A stretch of 64,000 nucleotides of DNA. Origin: Rhodococcus sp. 14-2470-1b (GTDB taxonomy: Bacteria; Actinomycetota; Actinomycetes; Mycobacteriales; Mycobacteriaceae). Made by a program: the position numbers and the translations under genes. Positions 35,301-44,203 of this stretch are shown in pieces; the stretch's first letter is position 1; every line of letters starts with the position of its first letter. The notes beneath the pieces were generated by a model, which worked only from the letters and a program-made list of their open reading frames with translations, was not told where the DNA came from and ran no database searches. The stretch is taken from NCBI RefSeq assembly GCF_002259415.1, contig NZ_NPFY01000011.1:496001-560000 (forward strand), given 5' to 3'.

Positions 35301-36133
35301 GCGTCACGCAGCTGGTCCGGACGAAGGCGACCGAGCACGATCGGATTGTCGACGAGGCCGAGCCTCAGGACGTCCTCGGCCACCGCGTTCTGATAGAAGT
35401 CGGCGCGCAGACCCATCACGACGACGGCACCCGCCACAACCTTCAGCTGCACCGCAGCCAGAACGGCGTGCCGCCGATCCGAGCCGGCGAGCGTCCACAA
35501 CTCCTCGACCTGGTCAAGGACCACGACACTGCCGTCCGTTCGGTCCGTCGGATCGAAACTCGTGGTTGCCGTCGCCACCCAGGCTTCGATGCCGGACAGT
35601 CCCGTGTGCACCCGAGCACCGTTCACCCCGGCGCCGCCGAGCGATGCCGCCAAGCCCGCCCGCAGTACCGACGACTTACCCGATCCCGACGCCCCGAGGA
35701 CGAAGACGACCCCGCCCCCGTCGTCGGCGACGCGACGTACCTTCTCGCTGAGCTCGGCGACGACGTCGGACCGCCCGAAGAACCATTCCGCGTCCGACGC
35801 CTCGAACGATTCGAGGCCCTTGTACGGCGCCCGGCTGCGGTCGGGGCGCTTGCCCGACGCGGGTCGCACCCGGACGACGGCGTCCCACCACAGAGCGCGT
35901 TCGTCCGCGTCGCCGACGCCGCACTCGCGGAGGACCCTGTCGAACATGTCGGCGCTGGCGTCCATCGGAAGGTGTTGGCCGGAGAACCATCCGCTGATGG
36001 TGCCGTGGAGGGCACCGGACAGCTTCACCAGTTCTCGATACGTCTTGCCCGAGTTCTCCCGCACCGAGCGCAGGCCTGCGGTCAGTTCGGCCTTGGTGGT
36101 GATGGTGCGGGGATCGGGCTGCACCGCTGTCAT
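32360..36133 (-). CDS. nSTAND1-type NTPase with N-terminal HTH and WD40 repeats
   Basis: This 1257-residue protein has an XRE-type HTH (about 15-70, ELVKLSGALHGTISGWFSGQ), the nSTAND1 lead-in PYKGLESFEASDAEWFFGR (103-121), Walker A GASGSGKSS at 147-155 and Walker B VVVLDQVEELW at 203-213. A single membrane helix lies at about 524-548, and from about 620 to the end there is a run of WD40-type repeats (units such as VAFSPDGTALVTAG and SxDxxxxWDxx). STAND proteins are ligand-triggered switches, and many act in defence or signalling. The membrane helix places the WD40 domain outside the cell or opposite the NTPase. ATG at 36133 is divergent from an orphan LuxR gene. Confidence 0.88.
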   Translation of the reverse strand: MTAVQPDPRTITTKAELTAGLRSVRENSGKTYRELVKLSGALHGTISGWFSGQHLPMDASADMFDRVLRECGVGDADERALWWDAVVRVRPASGKRPDRSRAPYKGLESFEASDAEWFFGRSDVVAELSEKVRRVADDGGGVVFVLGASGSGKSSVLRAGLAASLGGAGVNGARVHTGLSGIEAWVATATTSFDPTDRTDGSVVVLDQVEELWTLAGSDRRHAVLAAVQLKVVAGAVVVMGLRADFYQNAVAEDVLRLGLVDNPIVLGRLRPDQLRDAIVEPARKAGIGVDDALLRTLLSEMEPSGTVFAHDQGALPMLSHALLATWSTATGPTMTVDDYFSTGGIPGAVGQSAEAVYSSLDPAQQNAAALVFVRLVNIEDDVLTRRRVDSGELLRGEGTDADVDVVVERFAAARLLTVEEDSVSVTHEVLLTAWDRLRRWIDGDRQWHLVHRRLTDAAVLWDHSGRDSTVLLPASRLDALHDSLAEGDREGDLNVVERDYLAASERRVDHTESQRRRRRRVLEVLTAALAVLTVVAVVSAVVAFSASSDADDRRVEAEAALAGQLAGSAERFRTLDPGLSVHLALAAYEIDPATAARSALLDASAVHAPVRLPGVSGETVARVDSTGQILAAAGADGTVRLWSLGAPARARGTIDVGEPGSALTVEFAPTSRTLAVSGASGTSLWDIADVDSPVLLSAVGDEATTAKSMAFAPDGSSLALVSGDGAVSVWNVADPAAPTLAVVPATSVPVNAVAFSPDGTALVTAGKARGLQVWEMPALTTTSFEIPSDGGTYDYLSVTYSPDGRTIAAGTTGRDVARWTVEPGGRLAGQTPLTGFTSYVNDVAFDGTGSELAAVSSDNSIKTWDAATGVLRETLPGSTVVMSVDYAPDDSALITAGQDGVTRVWPLPGPVMPGQTDTVFINPTDGSGTRVLAGVGSRGDGLRLWDVTDPDRPIVSERPLSPTTGDPLTGAAALSWDGSLAAGGTSSGAFQLWDVRAPQNPIPLGTPHAAVDSLVGVLVFTRTGDLLAVSPQNTPDVELWDVRDPSRPTRLSGFDVGKNPQVMAFSPDGRTLAVPTLNDEVELWNVSDPAAPVKVSTVAGFSGDAQATAFSPDGRMLAAGSADHTLRLWDVADPTTPRHVAQIVGPREAVYSVAFDPSGTRLVAGVDGQSMWMWDISDPFDPTTFATLTAYGNRVNDAVFTAGGAAVIGGGPEKDLRVWRTDPEDVVERICAGGGSTITREEWDQYLPGSPFRELC

Positions 36134-36318
36134 GGCGGAACTATAAGCGAACGGTCGGTTTTACGGTGGTCGAAGCGGGTTCCGGTGTATTGACCTGTAC
36201 GGACCCCCTGGTTGGACTGGCCAGACCGCCGTTCCGGCTACAGGATCGGACCACGGCGGTCGGGCGTCATCGATGGTTTTTCAAGTCCGGGATTCTTCTC
36301 GTCTGGGGGTAATTTTCC

Positions 36319-36621
36319 GTGTTCGTTGCACCGATGCGTACGCAACCACCGACGTCCGTTTCACCGATCGGAGAACGTAGTAAGCACGTGTATCGCAGAC
36401 CACCGCTCAGCGCGCGGGAAGTGGAAGTGATGATCGCCTGGTTCGCGTCGGACTCGAAAACCGTCGCGGCCGCATCCGTCCACATCTCCGTGGGAACCAT
36501 CAACACTCACCTGACCCGGATTCGTCAGAAGTACTCCGCCGTGGGCAGGCCTGCACCGACGAAGGCCGCCCTGTTCGCGCGTGCGCTACAGGACGGCCAT
36601 ACGAAGCTCGACGATTGGTGA
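36319..36621 (+). CDS. Orphan LuxR-type HTH protein, paralogue of the 31918 gene
   Basis: This 100-residue protein is a bare LuxR HTH domain (LSAREVEVMIAWFASDSKTV, ISVGTINTHLTRIRQKYSAV) with a short N-terminal tail. It shares NTHLTRIRxKYxAVGRxxxT and ARALQDG with the protein at 31918, so both are closely related. The start is the GTG at 36319. It is divergent from the nSTAND gene and ends 4 bp before the DUF475 stop on the other strand. The two orphan HTH genes flank the nSTAND gene, which suggests they control it. Confidence 0.75.
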   Translation: MFVAPMRTQPPTSVSPIGERSKHVYRRPPLSAREVEVMIAWFASDSKTVAAASVHISVGTINTHLTRIRQKYSAVGRPAPTKAALFARALQDGHTKLDDW

Positions 36622-36624
36622 GGA

Positions 36625-37722
36625 CTACACGTGCAGGTGTGTGTCGGTGCCTGCGGCTTCGAGCTTTCGGTTCCTCATCACTGAACTGATGAATGCTGCA
36701 CCGATGAAGAACACACCGACCAACCCGGTGACGATCTCGTTGATGTGCACGCCGATGGAGACCATCAGGATGATCGCCAGTGCACCGATTGCCCAGTGTG
36801 CACCGTGCTCCAGGTATACGTAGTCGCTGAGCGTTCCCTTGCGCACCAGGAACACCGTGATCGACCGAACGAACATCGCGCCGATGAAGCCGAGGCCCAG
36901 AGCGATGATGATCGGGTCCGCGGTGATGGCGAACGCGCCGATGACGCCGTCGAACGAGAACGACGCGTCGAGGACCTCGAGGTAGAGGAACAGGAAGAAG
37001 CCGGCCTTGCCGGTTGCCTTGGCAAGCTCACTCGGTCCGCCCGAGCCCTCCTCGCCCTCTTCCTCGACGTGGAACAACTCGCCGAGGCCGTTGACGGCGA
37101 TGTAGGTGATCATGCCGAGCACACCGGCAACCATGACCGTGGAGATCTTCTCGTCCTCGGCGAGGAACTCGGCCGTCAGGACGAGAATGATGCTGGCGAC
37201 GACGACGGACAGCTGATCGAGCCTGCCGATCTTCGCGAGAGGCTTCTCGAGCCAGCTGAGCCAGGTGATCTCGCGGTCCTCGAAGATGAAGCCGAGGAAC
37301 AGCATCAGCAGGAACATGCCGCCGAACGCCGCGATCTGTGGATGCGCGTCGGTCAGGAGTGTCTCGTAGCTGGGTCGGCCGTCGTCGAAGTACGCGGCGT
37401 CGTTCGGCGGCGGGTTGAGGGCGAGATCGATGGCGGCGACGGGGCCGAGACCCGACGCGGCCCAGACGATGACCAGCGGGAACAGCAAGCGCATACCGAA
37501 GACAGCGATGATGATGCCGATGGTGAGGAAGATCTTCTGCCAGAACTCGCTCATGCGGCGAAGGACGGTGGCGTTGATGACCGCGTTGTCGAAGGACAGC
37601 GACACCTCGAGAACGCCGAGGATCAGCACCAGGAACAGTGCCTGCCAGCCGCCGTAGAGGAAGGCGACGATCACCGAGACGATGGTGACGCCTATGGACC
37701 AACCGAAGATGCGTAGAACCAC
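36625..37722 (-). CDS. DUF475 (TerC-like) integral membrane protein
   Basis: This 365-residue protein has about eight to nine helices and two acidic membrane motifs: LEVSLSFDNAVINATVL near residues 37-53 and the paired FLYLEVLDASFSFDGVIGAF near 220-240. These are the TerC signature repeats, and DUF475 is the family with two of them. TerC proteins sit in the membrane, are linked with TerD proteins in tellurite and stress resistance, and have been tied to manganese handling. It is downstream of terD on the same strand, with a terminator-like hairpin between them. Confidence 0.87.
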   Translation of the reverse strand: MVLRIFGWSIGVTIVSVIVAFLYGGWQALFLVLILGVLEVSLSFDNAVINATVLRRMSEFWQKIFLTIGIIIAVFGMRLLFPLVIVWAASGLGPVAAIDLALNPPPNDAAYFDDGRPSYETLLTDAHPQIAAFGGMFLLMLFLGFIFEDREITWLSWLEKPLAKIGRLDQLSVVVASIILVLTAEFLAEDEKISTVMVAGVLGMITYIAVNGLGELFHVEEEGEEGSGGPSELAKATGKAGFFLFLYLEVLDASFSFDGVIGAFAITADPIIIALGLGFIGAMFVRSITVFLVRKGTLSDYVYLEHGAHWAIGALAIILMVSIGVHINEIVTGLVGVFFIGAAFISSVMRNRKLEAAGTDTHLHV

Positions 37723-37789
37723 GGGCGTGTGGCCTTTCTGTAGCCGGCGCAGGTATTGGGACGAACCGGGCTGTGTGCAAACACGACAA

Positions 37790-37822
37790 ACCCCGCCTCA
37801 ATCATGAAGGAAGAGGCGGGGT
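37790..37822 (-). terminator. Hairpin after terD
   Basis: ACCCCGCCTC at 37790-37799 pairs with GAGGCGGGGT at 37813-37822, a 10-bp GC-rich stem with a 13-base loop. It lies 26 bp past the terD stop. It could stop or attenuate read-through into DUF475, whose expression may otherwise depend on terD. There is no long T-run. Confidence 0.6.
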
Positions 37823-37847
37823 AGTCCCAATCTTGACCTGGGCTTTA

Positions 37848-38423
37848 CTACACATTTACTCCGAAATCGCGGGCGATTCCGGCGAGGCCGGACGCGTATC
37901 CCTGGCCCACTGCGCGGAACTTCCACTCTGCACCGTTGCGGTAGAGCTCACCGAACACCATGGCCGTTTCCGTCGACGCGTCCTCGCTCAGGTCGTAGCG
38001 GGCCAGCTCGGACTGGTCGGCCTGGTTGATCACGCGGATGAACGCGTTGCGAACCTGACCGAACGACTGCGAGCGTGCGTCGGCGTCGTAGATCGACACG
38101 GGGAAGGTGATCGTGTCGACGTTCGGCGGCACAGCGGCGAGGTCCACCTTGATCTGCTCGTCGTCGCCATCGCCTTCACCGGTGGTGTTGTCACCGGTGT
38201 GCTCGATGGAACCGTCGGGGGACTTCAGGTTGTTGAAGAACACGAAATGCTGATCGCTGAGAGCCTTCTTGTCGGCACCGAGCGCGATGGCGCTGGCGTC
38301 GAGGTCGAAGTCCGTTCCGGTCGTCGACCGGATGTCCCATCCGAGGCCGACCGTGACTGCGGTCAGGTTGGGAGCTGCCTTCGTGAGTGAGACATTGCCG
38401 CCCTTGCTGAGGCTGACGCCCAT
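37848..38423 (-). CDS. terD: TerD-family protein (calcium-binding stress protein)
   Basis: This 191-residue protein starts [15 protein letters not shown], the TerD N-terminus. Acidic calcium sites are visible at DFDLDAS (38-44) and in the [14 protein letters not shown] loop (76-89). The beta-sandwich pattern AVTVGLGWD and FVFFNNLKS fits the family. TerD proteins act in the cytosol near the membrane in tellurite and phage or oxidative stress responses. The ATG at 38423 gives the standard length (191-192). Divergent from the coiled-coil gene at 38561. Confidence 0.93.
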   Translation of the reverse strand: MGVSLSKGGNVSLTKAAPNLTAVTVGLGWDIRSTTGTDFDLDASAIALGADKKALSDQHFVFFNNLKSPDGSIEHTGDNTTGEGDGDDEQIKVDLAAVPPNVDTITFPVSIYDADARSQSFGQVRNAFIRVINQADQSELARYDLSEDASTETAMVFGELYRNGAEWKFRAVGQGYASGLAGIARDFGVNV

Positions 38424-38560
38424 GACTTTCCTTTCGCCGTGAGTTCCCCTTCCGAGGAACACCGTAGTGTCTCGCGTGCCCGATTGGTCACTTTCGTCTT
38501 CGGTTCACAACGCTAACGCGCACCACACACCGCGAAGTTCCCGTCAGTACTATCGGGCTG

Positions 38561-39775
38561 GTGACAAGTCGCCGACCTGGACTCTTCCGCCGCTCGGGCG
38601 AGACGGATCCGCGTGCGCGCGAGACTCGAGCATCCCAGGCGCAGAGCACGGCCGTTGCTGCTTTTCTCGATATGGACAAGCGCCAGTCCATCGCGTCGTC
38701 CGGCGTCGACGCCGTCCGTTCGATGCACCCCGATCGGGATCCGACCGCCGCGTGGGCACCGGCCGAGAAGGCCTGCTTCGACGCAGGCGCGGCATACCTC
38801 GCGGCGATGGAACAGTACGACGGCATCGTGACCGGGCCGGCCCAAGCGGCATTCCAGAACGCCGCCCACCTGCTGGGCGAGGCAGCCAAAGCCGTCGACC
38901 GGTTCTACGCGGCCCATCGCGACGACCTCGAGCAGGCACGATCCGCGCTCGCCGCGACACCGCGACTGGCTCAGGACGCCAAAGCTCTGGCCGAGAAGGC
39001 CCAACTGGCCGTCGCATCGGCCGATCCTGCATTCATCGACTACCCCTCGATTCGCTCGGCGTGGCGCGCCGTCGACACCGCGGTCGCTGACCTCGACACC
39101 GCAATGAGTTCGAACGACGCCGTGCGCGCCCGTACCGCCGCGGCGGCGGTACGGGAAGCCGCCGAAGAGCTGGAATCCGCAGTTGCCGCGGCACCAGGGC
39201 GCACCGCCGAGGCGAGGGCTGCGCTGACGTCGGTGAAAACAAGAGTCGAAGCGGTTCGCACCCGATTCGACCGCCTCGCCCCCGCATTCTCCGCATTGCT
39301 CCGCGAGTTCAATGTCGCCAGCTCGGCGGACCTGTCGCACAACGAACAGCACAGCGCCCGGCACATCGAGCAAGCCGAGGAGGACCTGTCCGCAGCCCGG
39401 GCCTCGTTCTCCTCGTCCAACCCCGAGCAGGCGCTCGACTACATCGCCCAGGCGCGTAGCCACCTGTCCGACGCCGAGGAACTGGTCGACGCCGTCACCG
39501 AACGCCTGGAACTGCTGCGCGAGGTGAAACTCGACCCAACAGGCGAAGAACGCGCGGTGCGCTTCAAGTTACGAGATGCACAACAGCTCGCCGTCAATCG
39601 TTCCCTGGTTGCCGAATGGGGGTCGGTGTTGGATGCTCAGCTGGCTCGAATCGACCGTGCAACCGCAACGCTGACAGGAACACACCCCGACTACTGGTCC
39701 TACCTCCAGGACCTGAGAAGTATTTCCGGCTTCATCTCCGGGGTGATCGACCGAATGCGCGGCTCGGCTCGCTAG
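38561..39775 (+). CDS. Coiled-coil protein of the Ter cluster
   Basis: This 404-residue protein is almost entirely helical and rich in Ala, Glu, Asp and Arg, with heptad-like stretches around residues 130-300. No transmembrane helix or catalytic motif is visible. Proteins of this kind occur in the same position in Ter clusters, next to the metabolite operon, and could act as a scaffold or TelA-like partner; I cannot confirm TelA. The start is the GTG at 38561 just after a G-rich site. It is divergent from terD and upstream of the CitE-like gene (30-bp gap), so it is probably the first gene of that operon. Confidence 0.65.
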   Translation: MTSRRPGLFRRSGETDPRARETRASQAQSTAVAAFLDMDKRQSIASSGVDAVRSMHPDRDPTAAWAPAEKACFDAGAAYLAAMEQYDGIVTGPAQAAFQNAAHLLGEAAKAVDRFYAAHRDDLEQARSALAATPRLAQDAKALAEKAQLAVASADPAFIDYPSIRSAWRAVDTAVADLDTAMSSNDAVRARTAAAAVREAAEELESAVAAAPGRTAEARAALTSVKTRVEAVRTRFDRLAPAFSALLREFNVASSADLSHNEQHSARHIEQAEEDLSAARASFSSSNPEQALDYIAQARSHLSDAEELVDAVTERLELLREVKLDPTGEERAVRFKLRDAQQLAVNRSLVAEWGSVLDAQLARIDRATATLTGTHPDYWSYLQDLRSISGFISGVIDRMRGSAR

Positions 39776-39805
39776 ATCACCTGTCACTACCTGCGAAGGA
39801 TCTCG

Positions 39806-40963
39806 GTGCAACATTTCAGACATCTCGACGGGGCAGTCCTGGATCGACTGTTCCTGCACGCGCCGGAAAAGATCGACACCGCGGGCGATCTCGGCCTCGT
39901 CGCCGTCGGTCTCGGAGCAACCCTCTACATGCCTGCGACCCGCGCGGACCTGACCGAGACGTTGATCAAGCGCAGTGCAGAGGGGGTGTGCTCGCTCGTG
40001 ATCGATCTCGAGGACGCGGTCGCCGATCACAACCTCGAAGAGGCGATCGACAACGCGGTCGCGACGCTCGACGGCCTCGCCGCCGACGACGTCCACGGCT
40101 CGCTCGTGTTCGTCCGTGCACGAACCGCGCAGCAGATCGAACGCATCTGCACCTCGCTCCGCACCGACGCGTCGGCGTTGGCCGGGTTCGTGATTCCCAA
40201 GTTCACCGCCGCACGAGGAGGTGCCTTCCTCGACGAGGTCGTTCGCGGTTCCACTCGTCTCGGCCGGCGTCTGTTCTCGATGCCGGTGTTGGAGTCACCG
40301 GAGGTGGTGTTCCGCGAAACCCGCGATACCGAGCTCGTCGCGATCCGCGCTCTGCTGCAGGATCATCGAGAACAGATCCTCGCCGTGCGCATCGGAGCCA
40401 CCGACATGTGCGGAATGTTCGGAATTCGCCGCGACCGAGACCTCACCATCTACGACGTCCGCGTCGTCGCCGACGTCATCAGCGCCATCGTCAACCACCT
40501 GGGCCGGAGCAACGAATCCGGGTTCGTCATCACCGGACCGGTGTGGGAGTACTTCGCCGACCACGAACGCATGTTCCGGCCCATGCTCCGCCAGACACCG
40601 TTCGCCGAGCAGGAAGCCGTGCGCTTCCGCCACCAACTCGTCAGCCATGACCTCGACGCACTGCTCCGCGAGGTTGCCCTCGACCGCGCCAACGGAATTC
40701 AGGGAAAGACCGTCATCCATCCGTCGCACGTAGCGGCGGTGCACGCGCTGTCGGCTGTCACCCACGAGGAATACCACGACGCTCTCGACATCCTGGAATC
40801 CGACGCAGGCGGTGTGCGCGCGTCCGGATACGGAAACAAGATGAACGAGCTCGGCCCGCACCGCAACTGGGCGCATCAGACCCTGCTGCGCGCCCGCGCG
40901 TTCGGGGTGACCAACGAGGGCATCACCTTCGTCGAACTACTGAAAGAGCTAGCAGAACGATGA
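39806..40963 (+). CDS. HpcH/HpaI-CitE-like lyase of the Ter cluster
   Basis: This 385-residue protein belongs to the HpcH/HpaI/CitE aldolase superfamily: VIDLEDAVADH near 66-76 carries the acidic metal-binding pair, LVFVRART gives the arginine strand, and GKTVIHPSHVAAVHAL is the C-terminal conserved segment. In Ter-linked clusters a CitE-like enzyme is predicted to make or join a carbonyl fragment for a nucleoside-like metabolite. The GTG at 39806 follows GAAGGA. Its stop overlaps the ATG of the PRTase gene (40960-40963), so it is co-translated. Confidence 0.85.
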   Translation: MQHFRHLDGAVLDRLFLHAPEKIDTAGDLGLVAVGLGATLYMPATRADLTETLIKRSAEGVCSLVIDLEDAVADHNLEEAIDNAVATLDGLAADDVHGSLVFVRARTAQQIERICTSLRTDASALAGFVIPKFTAARGGAFLDEVVRGSTRLGRRLFSMPVLESPEVVFRETRDTELVAIRALLQDHREQILAVRIGATDMCGMFGIRRDRDLTIYDVRVVADVISAIVNHLGRSNESGFVITGPVWEYFADHERMFRPMLRQTPFAEQEAVRFRHQLVSHDLDALLREVALDRANGIQGKTVIHPSHVAAVHALSAVTHEEYHDALDILESDAGGVRASGYGNKMNELGPHRNWAHQTLLRARAFGVTNEGITFVELLKELAER

Positions 40964-43287
40964 CCGACCCGACCTCGGGAATACACCTGACCACCACGAG
41001 CACCTCGTCGGACTGGACCATCGAGGAGCTCGTTCGACCGGGACTGCGGCGCAATCCCCGCCGAGCACACCTGCTGGTGTCGGAGGTACTCGGCAAACAC
41101 ATTCCGGTCGATCCATCCGTCGTGACCGGTGCTGCCGACGCACTGGGAGACCTGGTTCTCGAAGCAGTGGGCGGATCCGACGTCGACGTCCTCGGTTTCG
41201 CGGAAACCGCAACTGGACTCGGCCATTGTGTTGCCGCACGCCTGAACGCGCACTGCTACCTGCACTCGACGCGGCGAGACGTGCCGGGAACCGGGGTGTA
41301 CGCCGAGTTCCAGGAAGGCCACTCCCACGCCACCGATCACCAACTGTTGCCCACCTCGCCGGGCGTTCTCGACCCACAGCTGCCACTCGTTCTCGTCGAC
41401 GACGAGATATCGACCGGTAGAACAGCACTCGACGCTGTCCGAGCTCTCCACGCCGTGACACCACGCACCCGGTACGTCATCGCCTCGCTCGTGGACATGC
41501 GCACCGACGAGCATCTCGCGGAATCCGCCGCCGTGGCCGACGAACTGGGAGTCACGCTCGACTCGGTCAGCCTCGCCCAGGGCCGTGTCGCGCTGGCGGA
41601 CAACCTGATCGACTCCGTCGTCGCGTTGCCGGAACCGGCGTACAACCCCGTCGCCGACCACGCAGGCACCATCACGCGAGTCGCCGCACACTGGCCGGAG
41701 ACCGTTCCGGACGGTGGCCGTCACGGTTTCCGTGCCGGAGACACGGCGTCGTTCCTCACTGCGACCACCGAGGTCGCCGACGCCGTGGCATCGGCACTCG
41801 AGCCCGGGCGGCCGGTCGTCGTACTCGGGCACGAGGAACTGATGTACCTGCCACTGAAAGTCGCAGCGGCACTGTCGGACCGCGGCCATCCGGCACTGTT
41901 CCAGACCACCACCCGATCGCCGGCCTACGTACTCGACGAGCCGAGCTACCCCCTGCGCCGAGGGTTCAAGTTCCTCGCCCCGGAAGACGGCGAAGCCCAG
42001 GACCGGTACGTCTACAACGCGTCGGGGCCGAAGAACGCACAGATCGTGCTGATCGTCGACGCACCCGCGGACACCGACCGTCTGTTCGCATCCGGCGGAG
42101 TCGCCGACGTTCTGGCCGCATCCGGTTCCGACATCCTGGTCGTCGTGGTCCGTGGTGCGGACCCACAGCGGCTCATCGTGTCCCGACGGGCAGAACCCCT
42201 GACCGGACCGGCCTTCGGGTCCTACGCACCGAACGAGGTGACGTGGCTACTGAAGGACCTCTCCGACATCTCGCTGGAAGCGGACATCGCCGAACGCGAG
42301 CGCAAGATCCAGGAAGGTACGGCCCACTACGCCGAATCGTTGCCCGTCGAGTACCAACCCGATGCCGCCTACCGCGAGCTGTTCGAAGAAGTGCTGCACG
42401 ACAGCGCGTCTCGATTGGCGCTTGCCGTCGGCACCGTCACCGAACTCGTACTGGCCGAGCGGGGACACGACATCGTTCTCGCATCGCTTGCACGCGCAGG
42501 CACACCGGTCGGAATCCTGATGCGTCGCTGGGCTCACGAGATGCACGGCATCGAGATCCCGCACTACGCCGTGTCGATCGTGCGCGATCGCGGAATCGAC
42601 TCCGTTGCACTGAAATACCTCTCCGACCACCACGACCCACGTTCGGTCGTCTTCGTGGACGGCTGGACCGGCAAGGGCGCGATCGCGCGCGAACTCTCGG
42701 CCGCACTGGCCGAATTCGACGGAGCCGACTTCGACGACGACCTCGCCGTACTGGCCGACCCCGGCCACTGCGCGAGAACCTACGGCACCAGGGACGACTT
42801 CCTCATCGCGTCGGCCTGCCTCAACTCGACCGTGTCCGGCCTCGTCTCACGCACCGTCCTCAACGCAGATCTCATCCGCGACGGCGACTTCCACGGAGCC
42901 AAGTACTACGCGGAACTCGCCGCCGACGACGTGTCCAACCACCTACTCGACACCGTCTCCGCACAGTTCGCCGACGTACGCGACGCGGCCAGCGCGGAGG
43001 CGTCGACGATCGGGGAGTCGGATCGGACGCCGACGTGGACCGGGTGGGCGTCGGTGGAGAAGGTGCGTGAGGAATTCGGCATCTCGCACGTCAACTTCGT
43101 CAAGCCCGGAGTGGGCGAGACGACAAGGGTCCTGCTGCGGCGCGTTCCCTGGCGAGTCCTGGTACGTGATTCGAATGCTCCGGAGCACAAGCACATTCGG
43201 ATGCTCGCCGAGGCGAGGGGGGTGCCCGTCGTCGAAGTTCCCGATCTCGCGTACTCCTGCATGGGACTGATCAAGGACGTCACGTGA
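40960..43287 (+). CDS. PRTase-TRSP-PRTase/StiP-PELOTA fusion protein of the Ter cluster
   Basis: This 775-residue protein combines four parts. Residues about 15-235 are a phosphoribosyltransferase with PRPP loop LVLVDDEISTGRTA (143-156). About 265-410 is a TRSP domain (VVVLGHEELMYLPLKVA). About 415-650 is a second PRTase-like domain of the kind named PRTase_1/StiP (loop VVFVDGWTGKGA, near 562-573). About 690-770 is a PELOTA-type RNA-binding domain (ETTRVLLRRVPWRVLVRDSN). In related clusters these domains are usually split between two genes. Together with the CitE and HAD genes they are predicted to attach ribose phosphate to a base-like group. ATGA overlaps both neighbours. From 41633 the gene lies in the inverted repeat. 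Confidence 0.85.
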   Translation: MTDPTSGIHLTTTSTSSDWTIEELVRPGLRRNPRRAHLLVSEVLGKHIPVDPSVVTGAADALGDLVLEAVGGSDVDVLGFAETATGLGHCVAARLNAHCYLHSTRRDVPGTGVYAEFQEGHSHATDHQLLPTSPGVLDPQLPLVLVDDEISTGRTALDAVRALHAVTPRTRYVIASLVDMRTDEHLAESAAVADELGVTLDSVSLAQGRVALADNLIDSVVALPEPAYNPVADHAGTITRVAAHWPETVPDGGRHGFRAGDTASFLTATTEVADAVASALEPGRPVVVLGHEELMYLPLKVAAALSDRGHPALFQTTTRSPAYVLDEPSYPLRRGFKFLAPEDGEAQDRYVYNASGPKNAQIVLIVDAPADTDRLFASGGVADVLAASGSDILVVVVRGADPQRLIVSRRAEPLTGPAFGSYAPNEVTWLLKDLSDISLEADIAERERKIQEGTAHYAESLPVEYQPDAAYRELFEEVLHDSASRLALAVGTVTELVLAERGHDIVLASLARAGTPVGILMRRWAHEMHGIEIPHYAVSIVRDRGIDSVALKYLSDHHDPRSVVFVDGWTGKGAIARELSAALAEFDGADFDDDLAVLADPGHCARTYGTRDDFLIASACLNSTVSGLVSRTVLNADLIRDGDFHGAKYYAELAADDVSNHLLDTVSAQFADVRDAASAEASTIGESDRTPTWTGWASVEKVREEFGISHVNFVKPGVGETTRVLLRRVPWRVLVRDSNAPEHKHIRMLAEARGVPVVEVPDLAYSCMGLIKDVT

Positions 43288-44096
43288 GCACTGCCCTGAT
43301 CTCGGTGGACCTGGATCGAACGATGATCTATTCGTCGGCAGCACTGGGCTTTCCGATAGACGCCTCGGTCACCTGCGTCGAGATGTACGACGGCGGGCCG
43401 TTGTCCTACATGAGCATGCGCTCGACGGAGTTACTCCGGAAACTGGCCTCCGAGGCAGTCGTTGTCCCGACGACGACGAGGACCGTCGAGCAGTTCGACA
43501 GGATCGATCTGCCCGGCGCACCGTGGCGGTACGCCATCACCAGCAACGGAGGCAACATCCTGGTCGACGGCGTGCCCGACGCCTCCTGGCGCGCCTCCTT
43601 CGACGACGTCGACCTACCGGCCGTTCAGCAGGAACTCGCGGCACGCGCCGACGGCGACTGGGTTCTGAAACGACGCACCGCCGACGACCTGTTCTGCTAC
43701 CTCGTCGTGGAGCCCGACGCTGTGCCCGCCGGGTTCATGGACGACTGGTCGCAGTGGTGCGCCGCGCGTGGATGGAACGTCTCTCAGCAGGGCCGCAAGA
43801 TCTACTCGATGCCCGACGTGGTCAGCAAGAGCCGCGCAGTCGCCGAGGTCCGCACCCGCGCCGTCGACGACGGACTTCTGAGGCCGGAATCCATCGCACT
43901 CGCCGCCGGTGACGGCGCACTCGATGCGGACATGCTGCTCGCTGCGGACCACGCCATTCGGCCCGCGCACGGCGAACTCGATGCACTGAACTTCCGTCCA
44001 CCTGGCTTGACCGTCACCACCGCAACCGGCGGACGCGCGGGCGAGGAGATCCTCGACTGGTTTTTCGGGCGAATCGCGGAGCACATGGAACCGTGA
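43284..44096 (+). CDS. HAD-family phosphatase of the Ter cluster
   Basis: This 270-residue protein has the HAD motif I DLDRT (Asp9 and Asp11 in ISVDLDRTM) and the late acidic motif AAGDGALDADML near 207-218. A cap domain lies between. It would dephosphorylate a phosphosugar or nucleotide-like intermediate. The GTG at 43284 overlaps the PRTase stop by 4 bp, so it is the last gene of the coupled operon. It lies wholly inside the left arm of the inverted repeat and has an identical copy at 61537. Confidence 0.87.
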   Translation: MSTALISVDLDRTMIYSSAALGFPIDASVTCVEMYDGGPLSYMSMRSTELLRKLASEAVVVPTTTRTVEQFDRIDLPGAPWRYAITSNGGNILVDGVPDASWRASFDDVDLPAVQQELAARADGDWVLKRRTADDLFCYLVVEPDAVPAGFMDDWSQWCAARGWNVSQQGRKIYSMPDVVSKSRAVAEVRTRAVDDGLLRPESIALAAGDGALDADMLLAADHAIRPAHGELDALNFRPPGLTVTTATGGRAGEEILDWFFGRIAEHMEP

Positions 44097-44203
44097 GCGT
44101 CTCCGGTGCGTCCAACTAGGCAAAGGGTTGCGTAGAAGTTGGTTGGACCACTACAGGGGGCAGTCATGGGGATGCACGCGAGCGGACCTGACCGGAGCGG
44201 GCG

